From assembly GCF_023147505.1 (NCBI RefSeq), contig NZ_JAHXPB010000002.1, positions 248,001 through 312,000 of the forward strand: a stretch of 64,000 nt of DNA, given 5' to 3'. Of this stretch, positions 48,279 through 57,988 are shown in pieces. Made by a program: the position numbers and the translations under genes. The notes under the pieces were generated by a model, which saw only the letters and a program-made list of their open reading frames with translations, was not told the DNA's origin and searched no databases. Each line of letters opens with the position of its first letter. Within the stretch, counting starts at the first letter, position 1. The DNA is from Brevundimonas sp. EYE_349. GTDB lineage: Bacteria; Pseudomonadota; Alphaproteobacteria; Caulobacterales; Caulobacteraceae.

Positions 48279-48304
48279 TTCGAAATCGGCAGATCGAAAA
48301 ACGA

Positions 48305-49006
<702 letters not shown>

Positions 49007-49076
49007 TCGTGCCCCTCCAGGCCATAGCTTTGCGGTAACCACCCTGACGCACGGCCGGGGTAACCTTGTTCGCAGG

Positions 49077-49190
49077 TTAAGACGTGAAAACCTTAAGAAG
49101 GGTTAACGTCATTCGATTGAGTCGAATCTAGGCTGATTTGCGAATCGCCGTCGAGTAGCCGGAGTCAACGATTCGAAATTTATTAACCAT
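49077..49190. promoter_or_regulatory. ctrA control region: GANTC cluster and CtrA boxes
   Basis: Five GANTC sites (CcrM methylation) lie within 56 bp: 49119-49123, 49124-49128, 49142-49146, 49162-49166, 49170-49174. TTAA motifs occur at 49077-49080, 49093-49096 and 49103-49106 (the last two spaced 6 bp; CtrA consensus is 7), and TTAACCAT at 49183-49190. In Caulobacter, ctrA P1 is activated by GcrA on hemimethylated GANTC DNA and P2 by CtrA itself; the same logic is likely here. The region is shared with the divergent DnaA-domain-like gene, and 49191-49380 carries no other gene. Confidence 0.7.
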
Positions 49191-49380
49191 GTTCCCAGCC
49201 AAGCCACGCGGGACGTGAACGACGCCCGCCGCTATCCAGCGCATCGCCCATCTCACAACCTCAAGGCGGTTAAGGCGCCACGACCGATTTTGACGTCGAA
49301 TAGGTTTTTATTCCTACCACGATGTCGGGACGCCTTATGGTGTCGGCGTCGGAGTTCAGAAGAACAGGGAGGCGTTCGCC

Positions 49381-49734
49381 GTGGAGGAGTATATCGTGCC
49401 GGTCAGCGAGGAGGACCGGATCAAGGCCGGGCTGGCCGTGCATCTGGTCGCCGTGCGCACCGGGGCCCTGCCGTCGCAGATGATGGGAAAGGGCCGGATG
49501 AATCCGCGCATGGCCCGTCCGCGCTGGCTGGCCATGTATCTGTCGCACATCGCCTTCGGCTGGACGCTGGAGCGGGTCAGCCACGTCTTCGGCGTCAATC
49601 GGGCCAGCGCCGGGGCCGCCTGTCGCTGGGTCGAGGACGAACGCGAACGCCGGCCGGTCGACGATCTGCTGAGCGAGTTGGAGACCTGCATCCAGACCCT
49701 GTATCAGCCGCCCGTAATGGACCTGGCCCGATGA
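49381..49734 (+). CDS. DnaA domain IV-like DNA-binding protein
   Basis: 117 aa from GTG 49381, with GGGAGG 8 nt upstream. Residues ~40-85, NPRMARPRWLAMYLSHIAFGWTLERVSHVFGVNRASAGAACRWVEDERERR, have the layout of the DnaA C-terminal (domain IV) helix-turn-helix: R.P.WLAMYL, then G.SL..I...FG..R..A......E. There is no AAA+ ATPase part. It starts 374 bp upstream of ctrA in the opposite direction and shares its control region. An equivalent divergent gene next to ctrA is known in Caulobacter genomes without clear function. Coupled by ATGA overlap to the DUF6456 gene. Confidence 0.7.
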   Translation: MEEYIVPVSEEDRIKAGLAVHLVAVRTGALPSQMMGKGRMNPRMARPRWLAMYLSHIAFGWTLERVSHVFGVNRASAGAACRWVEDERERRPVDDLLSELETCIQTLYQPPVMDLAR

Positions 49735-50450
49735 GCCGCATCGTGGAGCGGGCGCGCAGCCTGATGAACCGCCCCGACGCCTGGCTGGCCCCCAGCGGCG
49801 ACGGCGACGGCTATGCGCTGCGGCTGTCGGCGGATCGGCGCAGTCGGATCAGCCTGACGCTGAACGAGGCCGAGTTCCGCGCCCTGATCGAAAGGCCCGG
49901 TCTGCGCGCGCGGCCCGGCGGCGGCTGGCAGGCCCGGCCCGAGGGAGAGACGGCGGCTTCGCCTCCGCCCGGCCGACCGGGCATGGTCCTGGGCGAACGG
50001 GACCTGATCCAGCCCGACGGTCGGGTGGCGCGACGGGCGGCCAATCTGGGCGAAAGCCCCATCGCCTGGCTGGCGCGGCGAAAGGACGTCTCGGGCCGCC
50101 CCTGGCTGACGCCGGCCGAGGCGGCGGCGGGGGAGCGTCTGCGGCGCGAAGCCGAGTTCGCCCTGCGCGGCCCGTCCCTGACCATGCGCTGGGACGCCCT
50201 GCCGACGTCCGGCGCCGGAACCGCCGCGCGGCTGGAGCCCAGCGACCGCGCCCTGTCGGCCGGGCGTCGGGTGGAGGCGGCGCTGGCGGCGGTCGGCCCG
50301 CGCCTGCGTCCGATGCTGAACCGCATCTGCATCCATGGCGACAGCCTGCAACTGGCCGAAACCGGGCTGGGCCTGCGTCGCCGCCAGGGCAAGACGGTGC
50401 TGAAACACGCACTCCAGGCCCTGGCCGAACATTATGGCATCGGGGTCTAG
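49731..50450 (+). CDS. DUF6456 domain protein
   Basis: 239 aa. The C-terminal half matches DUF6456: ANLGESPIAWLARRKDVSGRPWLTPAEAAAGERLRREAEFA, then ALSAGRRVEAALAAVGPRLRPMLNRICIHGDSL and GKTVLKHALQALAEHYG. The family is found in alphaproteobacteria next to DNA-binding genes and may be a fused or partner replication-linked regulator; function unknown. ATG 49731 overlaps the stop of the DnaA-like gene (ATGA), so the two are one operon. Confidence 0.75.
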   Translation: MSRIVERARSLMNRPDAWLAPSGDGDGYALRLSADRRSRISLTLNEAEFRALIERPGLRARPGGGWQARPEGETAASPPPGRPGMVLGERDLIQPDGRVARRAANLGESPIAWLARRKDVSGRPWLTPAEAAAGERLRREAEFALRGPSLTMRWDALPTSGAGTAARLEPSDRALSAGRRVEAALAAVGPRLRPMLNRICIHGDSLQLAETGLGLRRRQGKTVLKHALQALAEHYGIGV

Positions 50451-51676
50451 AGGTATTTCATCCAGGGCTGGCCGCTGGTCCGCTTGATCCGGCCGAACCA
50501 GCGGCAGGCGAACCAGCACGGGAGGGCGACGACGGCCGCCAGCGCCCAGAGCCAGCCCACGCCCGGCACCGCGAACCCATCGCCCTGATTGGCCCCGAAC
50601 ACCGCCAGCGCCGCCAGTTGCAGCATATGCAGGCCGTAGAGGTGGATCAGATAGAAGAACAGCGGGGCCGCGCCGAACACGGCCAATAGACCGACCAGCC
50701 GATCCGACGCCCGCTCCAGCCCCGCCAGCAGCAGGGCGCCACCACCCAGGGTCAGCAGGATGAAATCGGCCGACGGCGGATATTTGGTCAGGTTCAGCAC
50801 GCTCATCGCCGTCTGCAAGGGCGTCGCCTGCACGGCCCAAGGCGTCGGATCGCCATACAGGTTGATCGCGCGAAGGACCGCGAACAGGGCCAGGGCCGAA
50901 AGGCCGGTCGCCGCCAGACGCTTCAGGCGCGCGGCTTGCGCCCCCGCGAACCAGGGACCGACCCCGTAGCCCAGGGCGATGACGCCGATCCACGGCAGCA
51001 ACGGATAGGAGGTCCGGGCCTGTTCGACCCCCAGTCCCAACCCGGACAGGTCGATGAAGCCCCGGTCGTGCAGGATGGCCCAGATCGCATGGCCCGGCTG
51101 ACCCGGCTGAACGCTGATCGCGTCAAGCAGATTGTGGCCCAGCACGATCGCCAGGCCCACCGCGATCAGGGCCGGGCGCGGCAGATGCGCCAGACCCGCC
51201 AGGGCGATCATCGACAGGCCGATGACCCAGATCACCTGCAGATAGATGGTCTGCGGCGTCAGGGAGAAGGTCCAGGCGAAACTGACCACCGTCAGCTCCA
51301 GCGCCACCAGGAACAGGCCGCGCTTCAGCAGAAAGCCCGAGGCGGCCCGCGCCCGGTTCCCGCCCGCCGCGGTCTTGTCCGCATAGAGCCAGGCCGCCAG
51401 TCCCGTCAGGGCGACGAAAACCGGAGCGCACAGGTGGGCCGACAGCCGGGTGAAGAACAGGCCGGGCGTCGTCGCCGACACGTCCATCGGGTCCAAGACC
51501 TGGGCGTGAATGAAGAAGAACTCCCGCGCATGATCGACCAGCATCAGCAGGATCACCAGTCCCCGCAGGGCGTCGATGGAGCGGATGCGCGCCCCGACGC
51601 CGGCGGCGGCGCGGGATCGGGCCACGGCGCGGCGCGGGGCGGAAGGCGAAAGCGTTGCGGCGGTTGACAGCGTCAT
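50447..51676 (-). CDS. DUF1624/heparan-acetyltransferase-like membrane protein
   Basis: 409 aa from ATG 51676 with about nine or ten transmembrane helices. The N-terminal RIRSIDALRGLVILLMLVDHAREFFF is the DUF1624 signature (acyl-CoA-dependent acyltransferase-3-like family), followed by FVALTGLAAWLYADK and the C-terminal FFYLIHLYGLHML. Such proteins acetylate sugars or glycolipids at the membrane; substrate unknown. Convergent with the DUF6456 gene, stops overlapping by 4 bp. The long open frame upstream is antisense over the TonB receptor and is rejected. Confidence 0.8.
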   Translation of the reverse strand: MTLSTAATLSPSAPRRAVARSRAAAGVGARIRSIDALRGLVILLMLVDHAREFFFIHAQVLDPMDVSATTPGLFFTRLSAHLCAPVFVALTGLAAWLYADKTAAGGNRARAASGFLLKRGLFLVALELTVVSFAWTFSLTPQTIYLQVIWVIGLSMIALAGLAHLPRPALIAVGLAIVLGHNLLDAISVQPGQPGHAIWAILHDRGFIDLSGLGLGVEQARTSYPLLPWIGVIALGYGVGPWFAGAQAARLKRLAATGLSALALFAVLRAINLYGDPTPWAVQATPLQTAMSVLNLTKYPPSADFILLTLGGGALLLAGLERASDRLVGLLAVFGAAPLFFYLIHLYGLHMLQLAALAVFGANQGDGFAVPGVGWLWALAAVVALPCWFACRWFGRIKRTSGQPWMKYL

Positions 51677-51724
51677 GCCCGAGCGGATAGCCGATATAGT
51701 ATAACGTTTCAAACGGAGCCTGAC

Positions 51725-53821
51725 TTGTCCCTGCTTTCGAGCTGCGCCGGCGCCTGCCTGCTGGCCGCCGCCCAACCGCCTGTCGCCCCTGCGCCGGAGG
51801 CGGCTGTCGAACCGGCCGCCCTGGGCGAAATCGTCGTCCTGGGCCGTCGCACGGCGCCGCGCGACCGCACCCTGGGCGCCGGGCGCGACACCCAGACCAT
51901 GTCCCCGTCCAGCCGCTCGATCGAGAACGACCTGATCCTGGCCGTCGGCGCCACCCGCCTGGTCGACGCCCTGGAGCTGGTCAGCGGCGTCAGTCAGCAG
52001 AACAACCGCGGCGGGGTGATGGACAATTTCGCCATCCGCGGCTTCCTCGGCACGCCGGACGGCGGGGCGGAATATTACGTTGACGGCTTCCTGGCCAATC
52101 GCGGCATGGCCCCGCCCCGCGACCCGGTCACGGCCGAACGGATCGAGGTGCTGAAGGGCCCGTCCGGCGCCCTGTTCGGCGACATCGATCCGGCGGGCCG
52201 CATCAATCTGGTGTCCAAGACGCCCAAGTTCGCGACCGCCGCCGTCTTCACCGGAACCGTCGGGTCCTTCGGTCTGAGACGCGGCGAACTGGACCTGACC
52301 GGCCCGATCACCGAGGAACTGGCCGGGCGGATCGTCCTGGCGGGCGAGACCAGCACGGGCTGGCGCGATCATGTCGGCCTGGACCGCACCGTGGTCGCGC
52401 CGTCCCTGACCTGGCGGCCCAACGCCGATCTGCGCCTGACCTATGTGGGAGAGTTCACCACTTTCACCACCTTGTTCGACCGGGGGATGCCCGCGATCAA
52501 AGGCGACGCCCTGGCCCTGCCGGAATCGAACTACTACGGCGAGCCGGGCGACGGCCAGACCCGGTTCCGCAACGAACGGCATCAAATCACGGGCGAATAC
52601 GCCCTGAACGGCGCTTGGAGCCTGAACGGCGGGATCGCCTGGCGCGGCGGCTCGCTGCGTGGCCTGTCCAGCGATCAGTCGCGCCTGGTCGACGATCAGC
52701 TGTGGCGCCAGCGTCGGGGCCGCGACTTCAGCGTCGAGGACCTGTCGGCGCGGCTGGAGTTGAACGGCGCGGTCGCGACCGGCCTGGGCGTCCACAACCT
52801 CGCCTTCGGGCTCAAGGGCTACAAGCTGACCTATGGAGAGAAGTGGCTGCGGATCAATCCGACGGCGGCCAACCCCTATCCGATCAATGTCTTCAACCCG
52901 GTCTATGGCGCGGTTCCGGCGCCCGCGCCCCTGCCCTTCACCGACAATCTGGAGACGCGCGAGGTCGTGACCCTGTACGCCCAGGACCTGTGGGAGGTGA
53001 ACGACCGCCTGAGCCTGTCGGCGGGCCTGCGGCTGGACGACTACAGCCAGAGCATCCGCAACAATCGCACCGGCGCGTTGGGTGAGGCGGCGGACACGCC
53101 GTTCGATTATCGCTTCGCCGCCCGATACCGCCTGACCGACACCATCACCGCCCACGCCAGCTATGGCCGGTCGTTCGTGCTGAACTCAGGCACGGGCCGC
53201 AACGGCGCGGGCTTCGCGCCCGAAAAGGGCCAGGGCTATGAGATCGGCCTGGCCGGCGCCTGGGAGGGACTGGACCTCGCCGCCACTGTCTTCGACATCG
53301 AGAAGTCGAACATCTTGACCACCGAACCCTATGACTCGACTGTTCTGGATCCCGGCAACTACCTGGCGCCAGTCGGCAAGCTGACCACGCGAGGGATCGA
53401 GCTGGACGGGTCGCTGAAGATCGACAACGCTTGGCAGGTGGTCGCCAACTACAGCTGGACCGACGCCAAGGCCGACGACAGCCGGTTCGCCAGCGACGCC
53501 GTGCTGAACGTGCCCGAACACTCGGGTTCGTTGTTCGTGATCGGCCGGTTCGCCACCCCGCACGGCACGGACTGGTCCTTCATGGCCGGCGCATCCTATG
53601 TCGGCGAGCGGGCCGGCGGTCTGGCGCTGGGCGCGCCCGAACTGCCCGCCTACTGGAAGGCCAAGGCGGCGCTGGACTATGGGCTGACCCGCCAGGTCAC
53701 GGCGCGGGTCGAGGTCGACAACCTGTTCGACGAGCGATACGCCGCCAGCTCCTACAGCGCCCTGTGGATCTTCCCCGGCGCGCCGCGCAGCGTGCGCGCC
53801 TCGCTGAGGGTCGCGCTGTAA
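51725..53821 (+). CDS. TonB-dependent siderophore receptor
   Basis: 698 aa outer-membrane receptor. TTG start at 51725 chosen because GGAG lies exactly 6 nt upstream; the signal sequence (LLSSCAGACLLAAAQP) follows. Plug domain ~45-165 (RLVDALELVSGVSQQNNRGGVMDNFAIRGFLGTPDGGAEYYVDG, RIEVLKGPSGALFGDIDPAGRINLVSK), then a 22-strand beta-barrel ending in TVRASLRVAL with the final Leu. Resembles the FhuA/FecA siderophore group. No Fur-type box is obvious in the short upstream gap, which it shares with the divergent DUF1624 gene. Confidence 0.9.
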   Translation: MSLLSSCAGACLLAAAQPPVAPAPEAAVEPAALGEIVVLGRRTAPRDRTLGAGRDTQTMSPSSRSIENDLILAVGATRLVDALELVSGVSQQNNRGGVMDNFAIRGFLGTPDGGAEYYVDGFLANRGMAPPRDPVTAERIEVLKGPSGALFGDIDPAGRINLVSKTPKFATAAVFTGTVGSFGLRRGELDLTGPITEELAGRIVLAGETSTGWRDHVGLDRTVVAPSLTWRPNADLRLTYVGEFTTFTTLFDRGMPAIKGDALALPESNYYGEPGDGQTRFRNERHQITGEYALNGAWSLNGGIAWRGGSLRGLSSDQSRLVDDQLWRQRRGRDFSVEDLSARLELNGAVATGLGVHNLAFGLKGYKLTYGEKWLRINPTAANPYPINVFNPVYGAVPAPAPLPFTDNLETREVVTLYAQDLWEVNDRLSLSAGLRLDDYSQSIRNNRTGALGEAADTPFDYRFAARYRLTDTITAHASYGRSFVLNSGTGRNGAGFAPEKGQGYEIGLAGAWEGLDLAATVFDIEKSNILTTEPYDSTVLDPGNYLAPVGKLTTRGIELDGSLKIDNAWQVVANYSWTDAKADDSRFASDAVLNVPEHSGSLFVIGRFATPHGTDWSFMAGASYVGERAGGLALGAPELPAYWKAKAALDYGLTRQVTARVEVDNLFDERYAASSYSALWIFPGAPRSVRASLRVAL

Positions 53822-53824
53822 CCT

Positions 53825-54268
53825 TCACCCCGCCGCCAGCGCCGCCTCCCTGATCCGCCCCACCATGCTGTTCAGGCCGTTGGCGCGCTGGCGGGTCAGG
53901 GCCGAGGGCAGGCCCAGGCGGTCCAGGGCGGCCCTGGAGTCGAAGGCCAGGATTTCGGACGGCGTGCGCCCGGAATACAGTTTCAGCAACAGGGCGATAT
54001 TGCCCTTGGACAGGGCGCTGTCGCTGTCGGCGGCGAACCACAGGCGGCCGTCCGCAGCCATCACGGCCAGCCATACCTGGGCCGCGCAGCCCGGCACCTT
54101 GTTGGCCTCGACACGGTCGGCCTCGTCCAGCGGAGCCAGCCCCTTGCCCAGTTCGATCACATATTCGATCCGCTGCTCCCAATCGCCCAGCAGGTCGAAA
54201 TCCTCGGCCAGTTCGGCCAGAGTCTGATCCAGGCTTTCGGTCGGGGGCGTGCGGGCGCTTGCGGTCAT
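53825..54268 (-). CDS. sufE: Cysteine desulfuration protein SufE
   Basis: 147 aa from ATG 54268. SufE fold: DFDLLGDWEQRIEYVIELGKGL, then the sulfur-accepting Cys61 in NKVPGCAAQVWLA, and SALSKGNIALLLKLYSGRTPSEIL. Takes persulfide sulfur from SufS for Fe-S cluster assembly. No other suf gene is in the window. Convergent with the TonB receptor, stops 4 bp apart. Confidence 0.9.
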   Translation of the reverse strand: MTASARTPPTESLDQTLAELAEDFDLLGDWEQRIEYVIELGKGLAPLDEADRVEANKVPGCAAQVWLAVMAADGRLWFAADSDSALSKGNIALLLKLYSGRTPSEILAFDSRAALDRLGLPSALTRQRANGLNSMVGRIREAALAAG

Positions 54269-54429
54269 GGGCGCTGGATAGGCCGCCCGGCCGTTAACGA
54301 CAACCGGCCGTTTTGTCCCCGGATATTCATGGTGAACGCCGCCATGGGGTTCGCCTGAGGGGGGAGCGGCCTCGCACCGACTCAAGGCGGGGACTAATCT
54401 GGGATCAGACAGAACACCGGCCCGACCGA

Positions 54430-56130
54430 TTGACACCCTTCCCTCGCCACCGCTTCCAGGACGACCCGCGCCCGCCGCCGCAAGACGCCCAGACGGGCGC
54501 GCCGCTGGTGGCGCTGTGGCACGCCGTCTGGGCCGTGGCGGTCAGCCTGACGGCCTTGTCGGCCCAGATGGCGGGCAGCCTGCATAACGGGCCGCTGGCG
54601 GCGCTGCTGACCATGGCCCTGCCCGGAGTGCTGGGGGTGGCGCTGATGGTGCGCGACACCCTGGCGCTGCGCCTGACGATCATGGTCGCCTGGATGGTCG
54701 CGGCGACGGCGGCGGCGGGCCTGACCGGGGGCGTCACCGGCGCCCTGCCGGGCCTGGTCGTCCTGCCGCTGGCGGCCGGGGTGGCCCTGAATCACGAACG
54801 GAACGGCCGCGACGGCCTGACCTGGCTGGGGGTGGGCGGCCTGCTGCCGCCGCTGTTCAGCGGCCTGACGTCCAGTTGGCTGAACGGGCCGGAGGCGCAA
54901 GAACCGCTGCTGGCCGCCGCCTCGGCCTTCCTGGCCCTGGGCGCCGTGGGATCGGCCCTTCGCCTGACCTGGGGCCAGCGGCGGCTGCGGCTGATCGAGG
55001 CGCAGGACCAGGCCGACCGCATCGCCGCCCTGCTGCACGACCAGCCCGGCCTGACCCTTCTGCTGGAGCCGTCGGGCCATGCGGTCGCGACCTGGGGCGC
55101 CGCCCCGCCCGCCCTGTCGGTTCCGGCCCTGATCGACCAGGGGCTGGTGGCCAGCGCCCACGCGCCCGACCGGCCGGCCGTCGCCGCCGCCCTGTCGCGC
55201 GCCCTGTCGGGCCAGCCGGCCGAGGTGCAGTTCAGCCCGCGCAGCGCCCTGGACCGCCGCGTCATCCTGATCGTGGCGCCCTTCCATGATCCGGCCGCCA
55301 GCCGCCCCCGCCTGATCGCCCAGGCGTTCGACGGCACGGCCCAGTTCGCCCGCGAACTGGGGCTGGAGACCGCCCGCGTCGAGGCCGAGGCCCAGTCCGC
55401 CGGCAAGACCCGCTTCCTGGCCAATATGAGCCACGAACTGCGCACGCCGCTGAACGCCGTTCTGGGCTTCGCCGACATCATGCGCCAGCGCCTGTTCGGC
55501 CCCCTGCCCGACCGCTACGCCGGTTACGCCGACGCCATCCACCAGGCGGGCGGCCACCTGCTGGACCTGATCAACGACGTCTTGGACCTGTCCAAGATCG
55601 AGGCCGAACGCTATCAGCTGGCCGTCGCCGAGTTCGACGCGCGCGACGCCGTATCGGCCGCCGTCGCCCTGGTCCGGCTGCAGGCCGACGACAAGGGCGT
55701 GGATCTGGCCGCCGTCCTGTCGGCCGAACCGCTGAAGGTGCGCGCCGACGCCCGCGCCCTGAAGCAGATGGCGCTGAACCTGCTGTCCAATGCGGTCAAG
55801 TTCACCCCGGCCGGCGGCTCCGTCACCCTGACGCTGGACGCGGACGGCCCGGACCTGGAACTGGCGGTGTCGGACACCGGCGTCGGCATCGCCCCCGAAG
55901 ACCTGAAACGCCTGGGCCGCCCCTTCGAACAGGCCGGCGGCGCCGACCAGAAGGCCCAAGGCACGGGCCTGGGCCTGTCCTTGGTCCGCAGCCTGACCGA
56001 ACTGCACGGCGGCCGCATGACCATCGACAGCACCCTGGGCGAGGGCGCGGCGGTGCTGATCCGGTTGCCGGTGATGGTGGGCGCCGAACAGCCCAAGGCG
56101 ACGCCCCCTCGCATCCTCGCCGAGACCTGA
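54430..56130 (+). CDS. DivJ/PleC-type membrane histidine kinase
   Basis: 566 aa from the TTG at 54430 (no strong Shine-Dalgarno, so the start is uncertain; the open frame goes to 54313). The first ~190 residues hold about six transmembrane helices (VWAVAVSLTALSAQ, LLTMALPGVLGVALMV, and on). A PAS-like segment (~220-310) follows, then HisKA with phospho-His in FLANMSHELRTPLNAVLGFADIMRQRLFGPLPD, and HATPase (N box LLSNAVKFTP, G1 DTGVGIAPED, G2 GTGLGLSLVRS). The H-box region is very close to the DivJ/PleC kinases that phosphorylate DivK and PleD in Caulobacter cell-cycle control, so this is probably DivJ or a paralogue. Confidence 0.82.
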   Translation: MTPFPRHRFQDDPRPPPQDAQTGAPLVALWHAVWAVAVSLTALSAQMAGSLHNGPLAALLTMALPGVLGVALMVRDTLALRLTIMVAWMVAATAAAGLTGGVTGALPGLVVLPLAAGVALNHERNGRDGLTWLGVGGLLPPLFSGLTSSWLNGPEAQEPLLAAASAFLALGAVGSALRLTWGQRRLRLIEAQDQADRIAALLHDQPGLTLLLEPSGHAVATWGAAPPALSVPALIDQGLVASAHAPDRPAVAAALSRALSGQPAEVQFSPRSALDRRVILIVAPFHDPAASRPRLIAQAFDGTAQFARELGLETARVEAEAQSAGKTRFLANMSHELRTPLNAVLGFADIMRQRLFGPLPDRYAGYADAIHQAGGHLLDLINDVLDLSKIEAERYQLAVAEFDARDAVSAAVALVRLQADDKGVDLAAVLSAEPLKVRADARALKQMALNLLSNAVKFTPAGGSVTLTLDADGPDLELAVSDTGVGIAPEDLKRLGRPFEQAGGADQKAQGTGLGLSLVRSLTELHGGRMTIDSTLGEGAAVLIRLPVMVGAEQPKATPPRILAET

Positions 56131-56140
56131 CCGGCGGCTT

Positions 56141-56698
56141 TTATCCGGCCTCGCGCACCTTGTCGCAACGCTGCATGAACCGATGCGTCAGTTCGGCAGG
56201 CGGCGGCGGGTATCGGATGGCGCCGTCGCCATCCGCAAATCGCTCGCCGATCTCGAACCAGGCTCCACCCAGCAAGGCGGCCAGCTCGCTCCTGGACGGA
56301 TGCAGCCGGTAGGAGGCGAACATGTCGAAGCCGCCGTACTCCCAGACGGGCTCGCCCAACAGCGAGACACCCGGGCTTCGAAGCCCGAACATCGGCAGCA
56401 GTTGCGGAGGACCGCCCAGGTCGGTCGCAAAACCGTAGGCGTCGCCCCGCACATGCAAACTTCCGTCGGCTTCGCAGGTCAGCAGCAGCTCGGCGTCGGG
56501 CACCGTCGGGTAAAGACTGTCTCTTTTAGCGATCACCAGGGTCGGCGCACTCGCCCACGTCGCGGGGGCCTGGTCCCAAAGGTATTCGCGGTCGAAGTCC
56601 GGCTTGGCGACAACTCTCACAGGCGGGGGCGGCCGATCCTCCTTGGAGCAGGCCGAGGCCAGGATGAAGACGGCGGCGACTGACAGCATCTGGCGCAT
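56141..56698 (-). CDS. Hypothetical lipoprotein
   Basis: 185 aa. Lipobox ILASAC (Cys17) then SKEDRPPPP. The rest (~50-180) is beta-rich with LLLTCEADGSLHVRGDAYG and a C-terminal TLIAKR-like start (ATWASAPTLVIAKRD). No family recognised. Probably outer-membrane or periplasmic. Convergent with the DivJ-type kinase gene, 10 bp between stops. Confidence 0.65.
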   Translation of the reverse strand: MRQMLSVAAVFILASACSKEDRPPPPVRVVAKPDFDREYLWDQAPATWASAPTLVIAKRDSLYPTVPDAELLLTCEADGSLHVRGDAYGFATDLGGPPQLLPMFGLRSPGVSLLGEPVWEYGGFDMFASYRLHPSRSELAALLGGAWFEIGERFADGDGAIRYPPPPAELTHRFMQRCDKVREAG

Positions 56699-56740
56699 GG
56701 TGCGAAAGACGCACGTCAGGCGAACGCCGACAAGCCGAAC

Positions 56741-57601
56741 CTAAACCCGCCCCATCGCCAAGAAGGCGCGGCCCGCCGCGAAGTCGCCGGCTTCGAAGGT
56801 GGAGCGGGCGATGCTGCCGTCGCGGAAGACGAACTCGACGGTGAAGACCTCGCGCGGGTCCAGCCGCGACAGGGCGTCGGCGGCTTCGGCGGGGAACAGC
56901 CAGGCCTGACCGTCCGCGCGGCCCTCGGACAGCAGGGTGCGGTCGGCCGCCTGCGTGCCCGCGGCCCAGAAGGCGCGGCGCTGGACCGCGGGGGGCAGAC
57001 CCTGCGCCAGCCACGGGCGCGGCGCCACGTCGGCGTCGCGCATCACGATCCGAACGCCGGTCGGGCGCGACCGCCCCTGCCAGGACACCACGGCGGCCAG
57101 TTGGTCGGGCCGGTCCATGCCGCCCACCATGCCGAACCGCACGGGCGAGGCGCCGGTCACGGTCGCCTGCATCAGCCGCCAGGTCGGGCGCGCATAGGCG
57201 GCGCGGTCGGCGCTCCAGCCCCTGCGGTCGCCGGGAAACTGCATCCGCATGGTGCGCGACCAGCCGGAGAAGGCGGTCTGCACCCGGCCCTGAACCGTCT
57301 TCAGATCAGCCGAGCCGCAGGGCGTGGTGACCGCCCGCGCCCGCGCCCGCTGGGCCGTCTCGGCCAGTTGCCGGTCGTTGGCGCCCGCCCGCAGGGCCGC
57401 GCCCCGCGCCTGATAGGCGGCGGCCGTCAGGGCGGCGGTCAGTTGCGGCTCGAACAGACCGCAGCGGTCGTTGGCGGCCAGCACGAAGCTGCGCTCATAA
57501 TAGCGGTCCTGTGGCGCGGCCATAGCGGCGACGGGCGTCGCCGCGATCAGCAGCGCCGACATCAGGGCTTGGGTCCGCCGGGGGGAAAGGCCTATCCTCA
57601 T
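56741..57601 (-). CDS. Hypothetical exported protein
   Basis: 286 aa. Signal peptide (ALMSALLIAATPVAAMAA). Residues ~30-110 have a Cys pair (DRCGLFEPQL and TPCGSADLK) and an Ala-rich helical stretch; ~125-286 is beta-rich (VRFGMVGGMDRPDQLAAVVSWQ, TGVRIVMRDADVAPRPWL, VFTVEFVFRDGSIARSTFEAGDF). This pattern is seen in Caulobacterales hypotheticals; no known function. Divergent from the DUF1491 gene. Confidence 0.65.
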   Translation of the reverse strand: MRIGLSPRRTQALMSALLIAATPVAAMAAPQDRYYERSFVLAANDRCGLFEPQLTAALTAAAYQARGAALRAGANDRQLAETAQRARARAVTTPCGSADLKTVQGRVQTAFSGWSRTMRMQFPGDRRGWSADRAAYARPTWRLMQATVTGASPVRFGMVGGMDRPDQLAAVVSWQGRSRPTGVRIVMRDADVAPRPWLAQGLPPAVQRRAFWAAGTQAADRTLLSEGRADGQAWLFPAEAADALSRLDPREVFTVEFVFRDGSIARSTFEAGDFAAGRAFLAMGRV

Positions 57602-57656
57602 GCCTCGACCCTAGCGGCTCAGCGTTGGGGTTCCGTGTTCGAGCAGGGTTAGCGAA

Positions 57657-57986
57657 TTGCTTCTTTCCAGCGACCTTTGGGTCAGCGCCCTGATCCGCCG
57701 CGCCCAGATCGAGGGCGCCTATGCGACCGTGGTCAACAAGGGCGACGACCGCGCCGGCTCGGTCATCGTCAAGGCCTACGACACCTCCACCCGCACCGCC
57801 CGCCTCTACACCGAAGCCTTCGGAACCGACGGCGACCGCCTGTGGATCCAGCCCGTCACGTCCGACAGCGAAAACGAACTGGACGCCTATATCGCCCGCC
57901 AGCGCGGGTATGACCCCGACCTGTGGGTGGTGGAGATCGAGGACCGGCAAGGCCGGCATTTCATCACCGAGACGGTGCAGGCCTGA
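57657..57986 (+). CDS. DUF1491 protein
   Basis: 109 aa, TTG start at 57657 with AGGG upstream. Matches DUF1491: LWVSALIRRAQIEGAYATVVNKGDDRAGSVIVKA, LYTEAF, and DLWVVEIEDRQGRHF. Small soluble alphaproteobacterial protein of unknown function. Its stop is 3 bp from the convergent SRPBCC gene. Confidence 0.8.
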   Translation: MLLSSDLWVSALIRRAQIEGAYATVVNKGDDRAGSVIVKAYDTSTRTARLYTEAFGTDGDRLWIQPVTSDSENELDAYIARQRGYDPDLWVVEIEDRQGRHFITETVQA

Positions 57987-57988
57987 GC

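Noticed and set aside
51664..51724. TTGACA with TATAGT as a sigma-70 promoter for the TonB receptor, and a Fur box in the same gap
   Set aside because: Spacing of 25 bp is too long and the Fur pattern does not fit; no confident promoter call.
50447..53155. 902-codon minus-strand frame
   Set aside because: Only the first 409 codons from 51676 are real (DUF1624); the rest is antisense over the TonB receptor.
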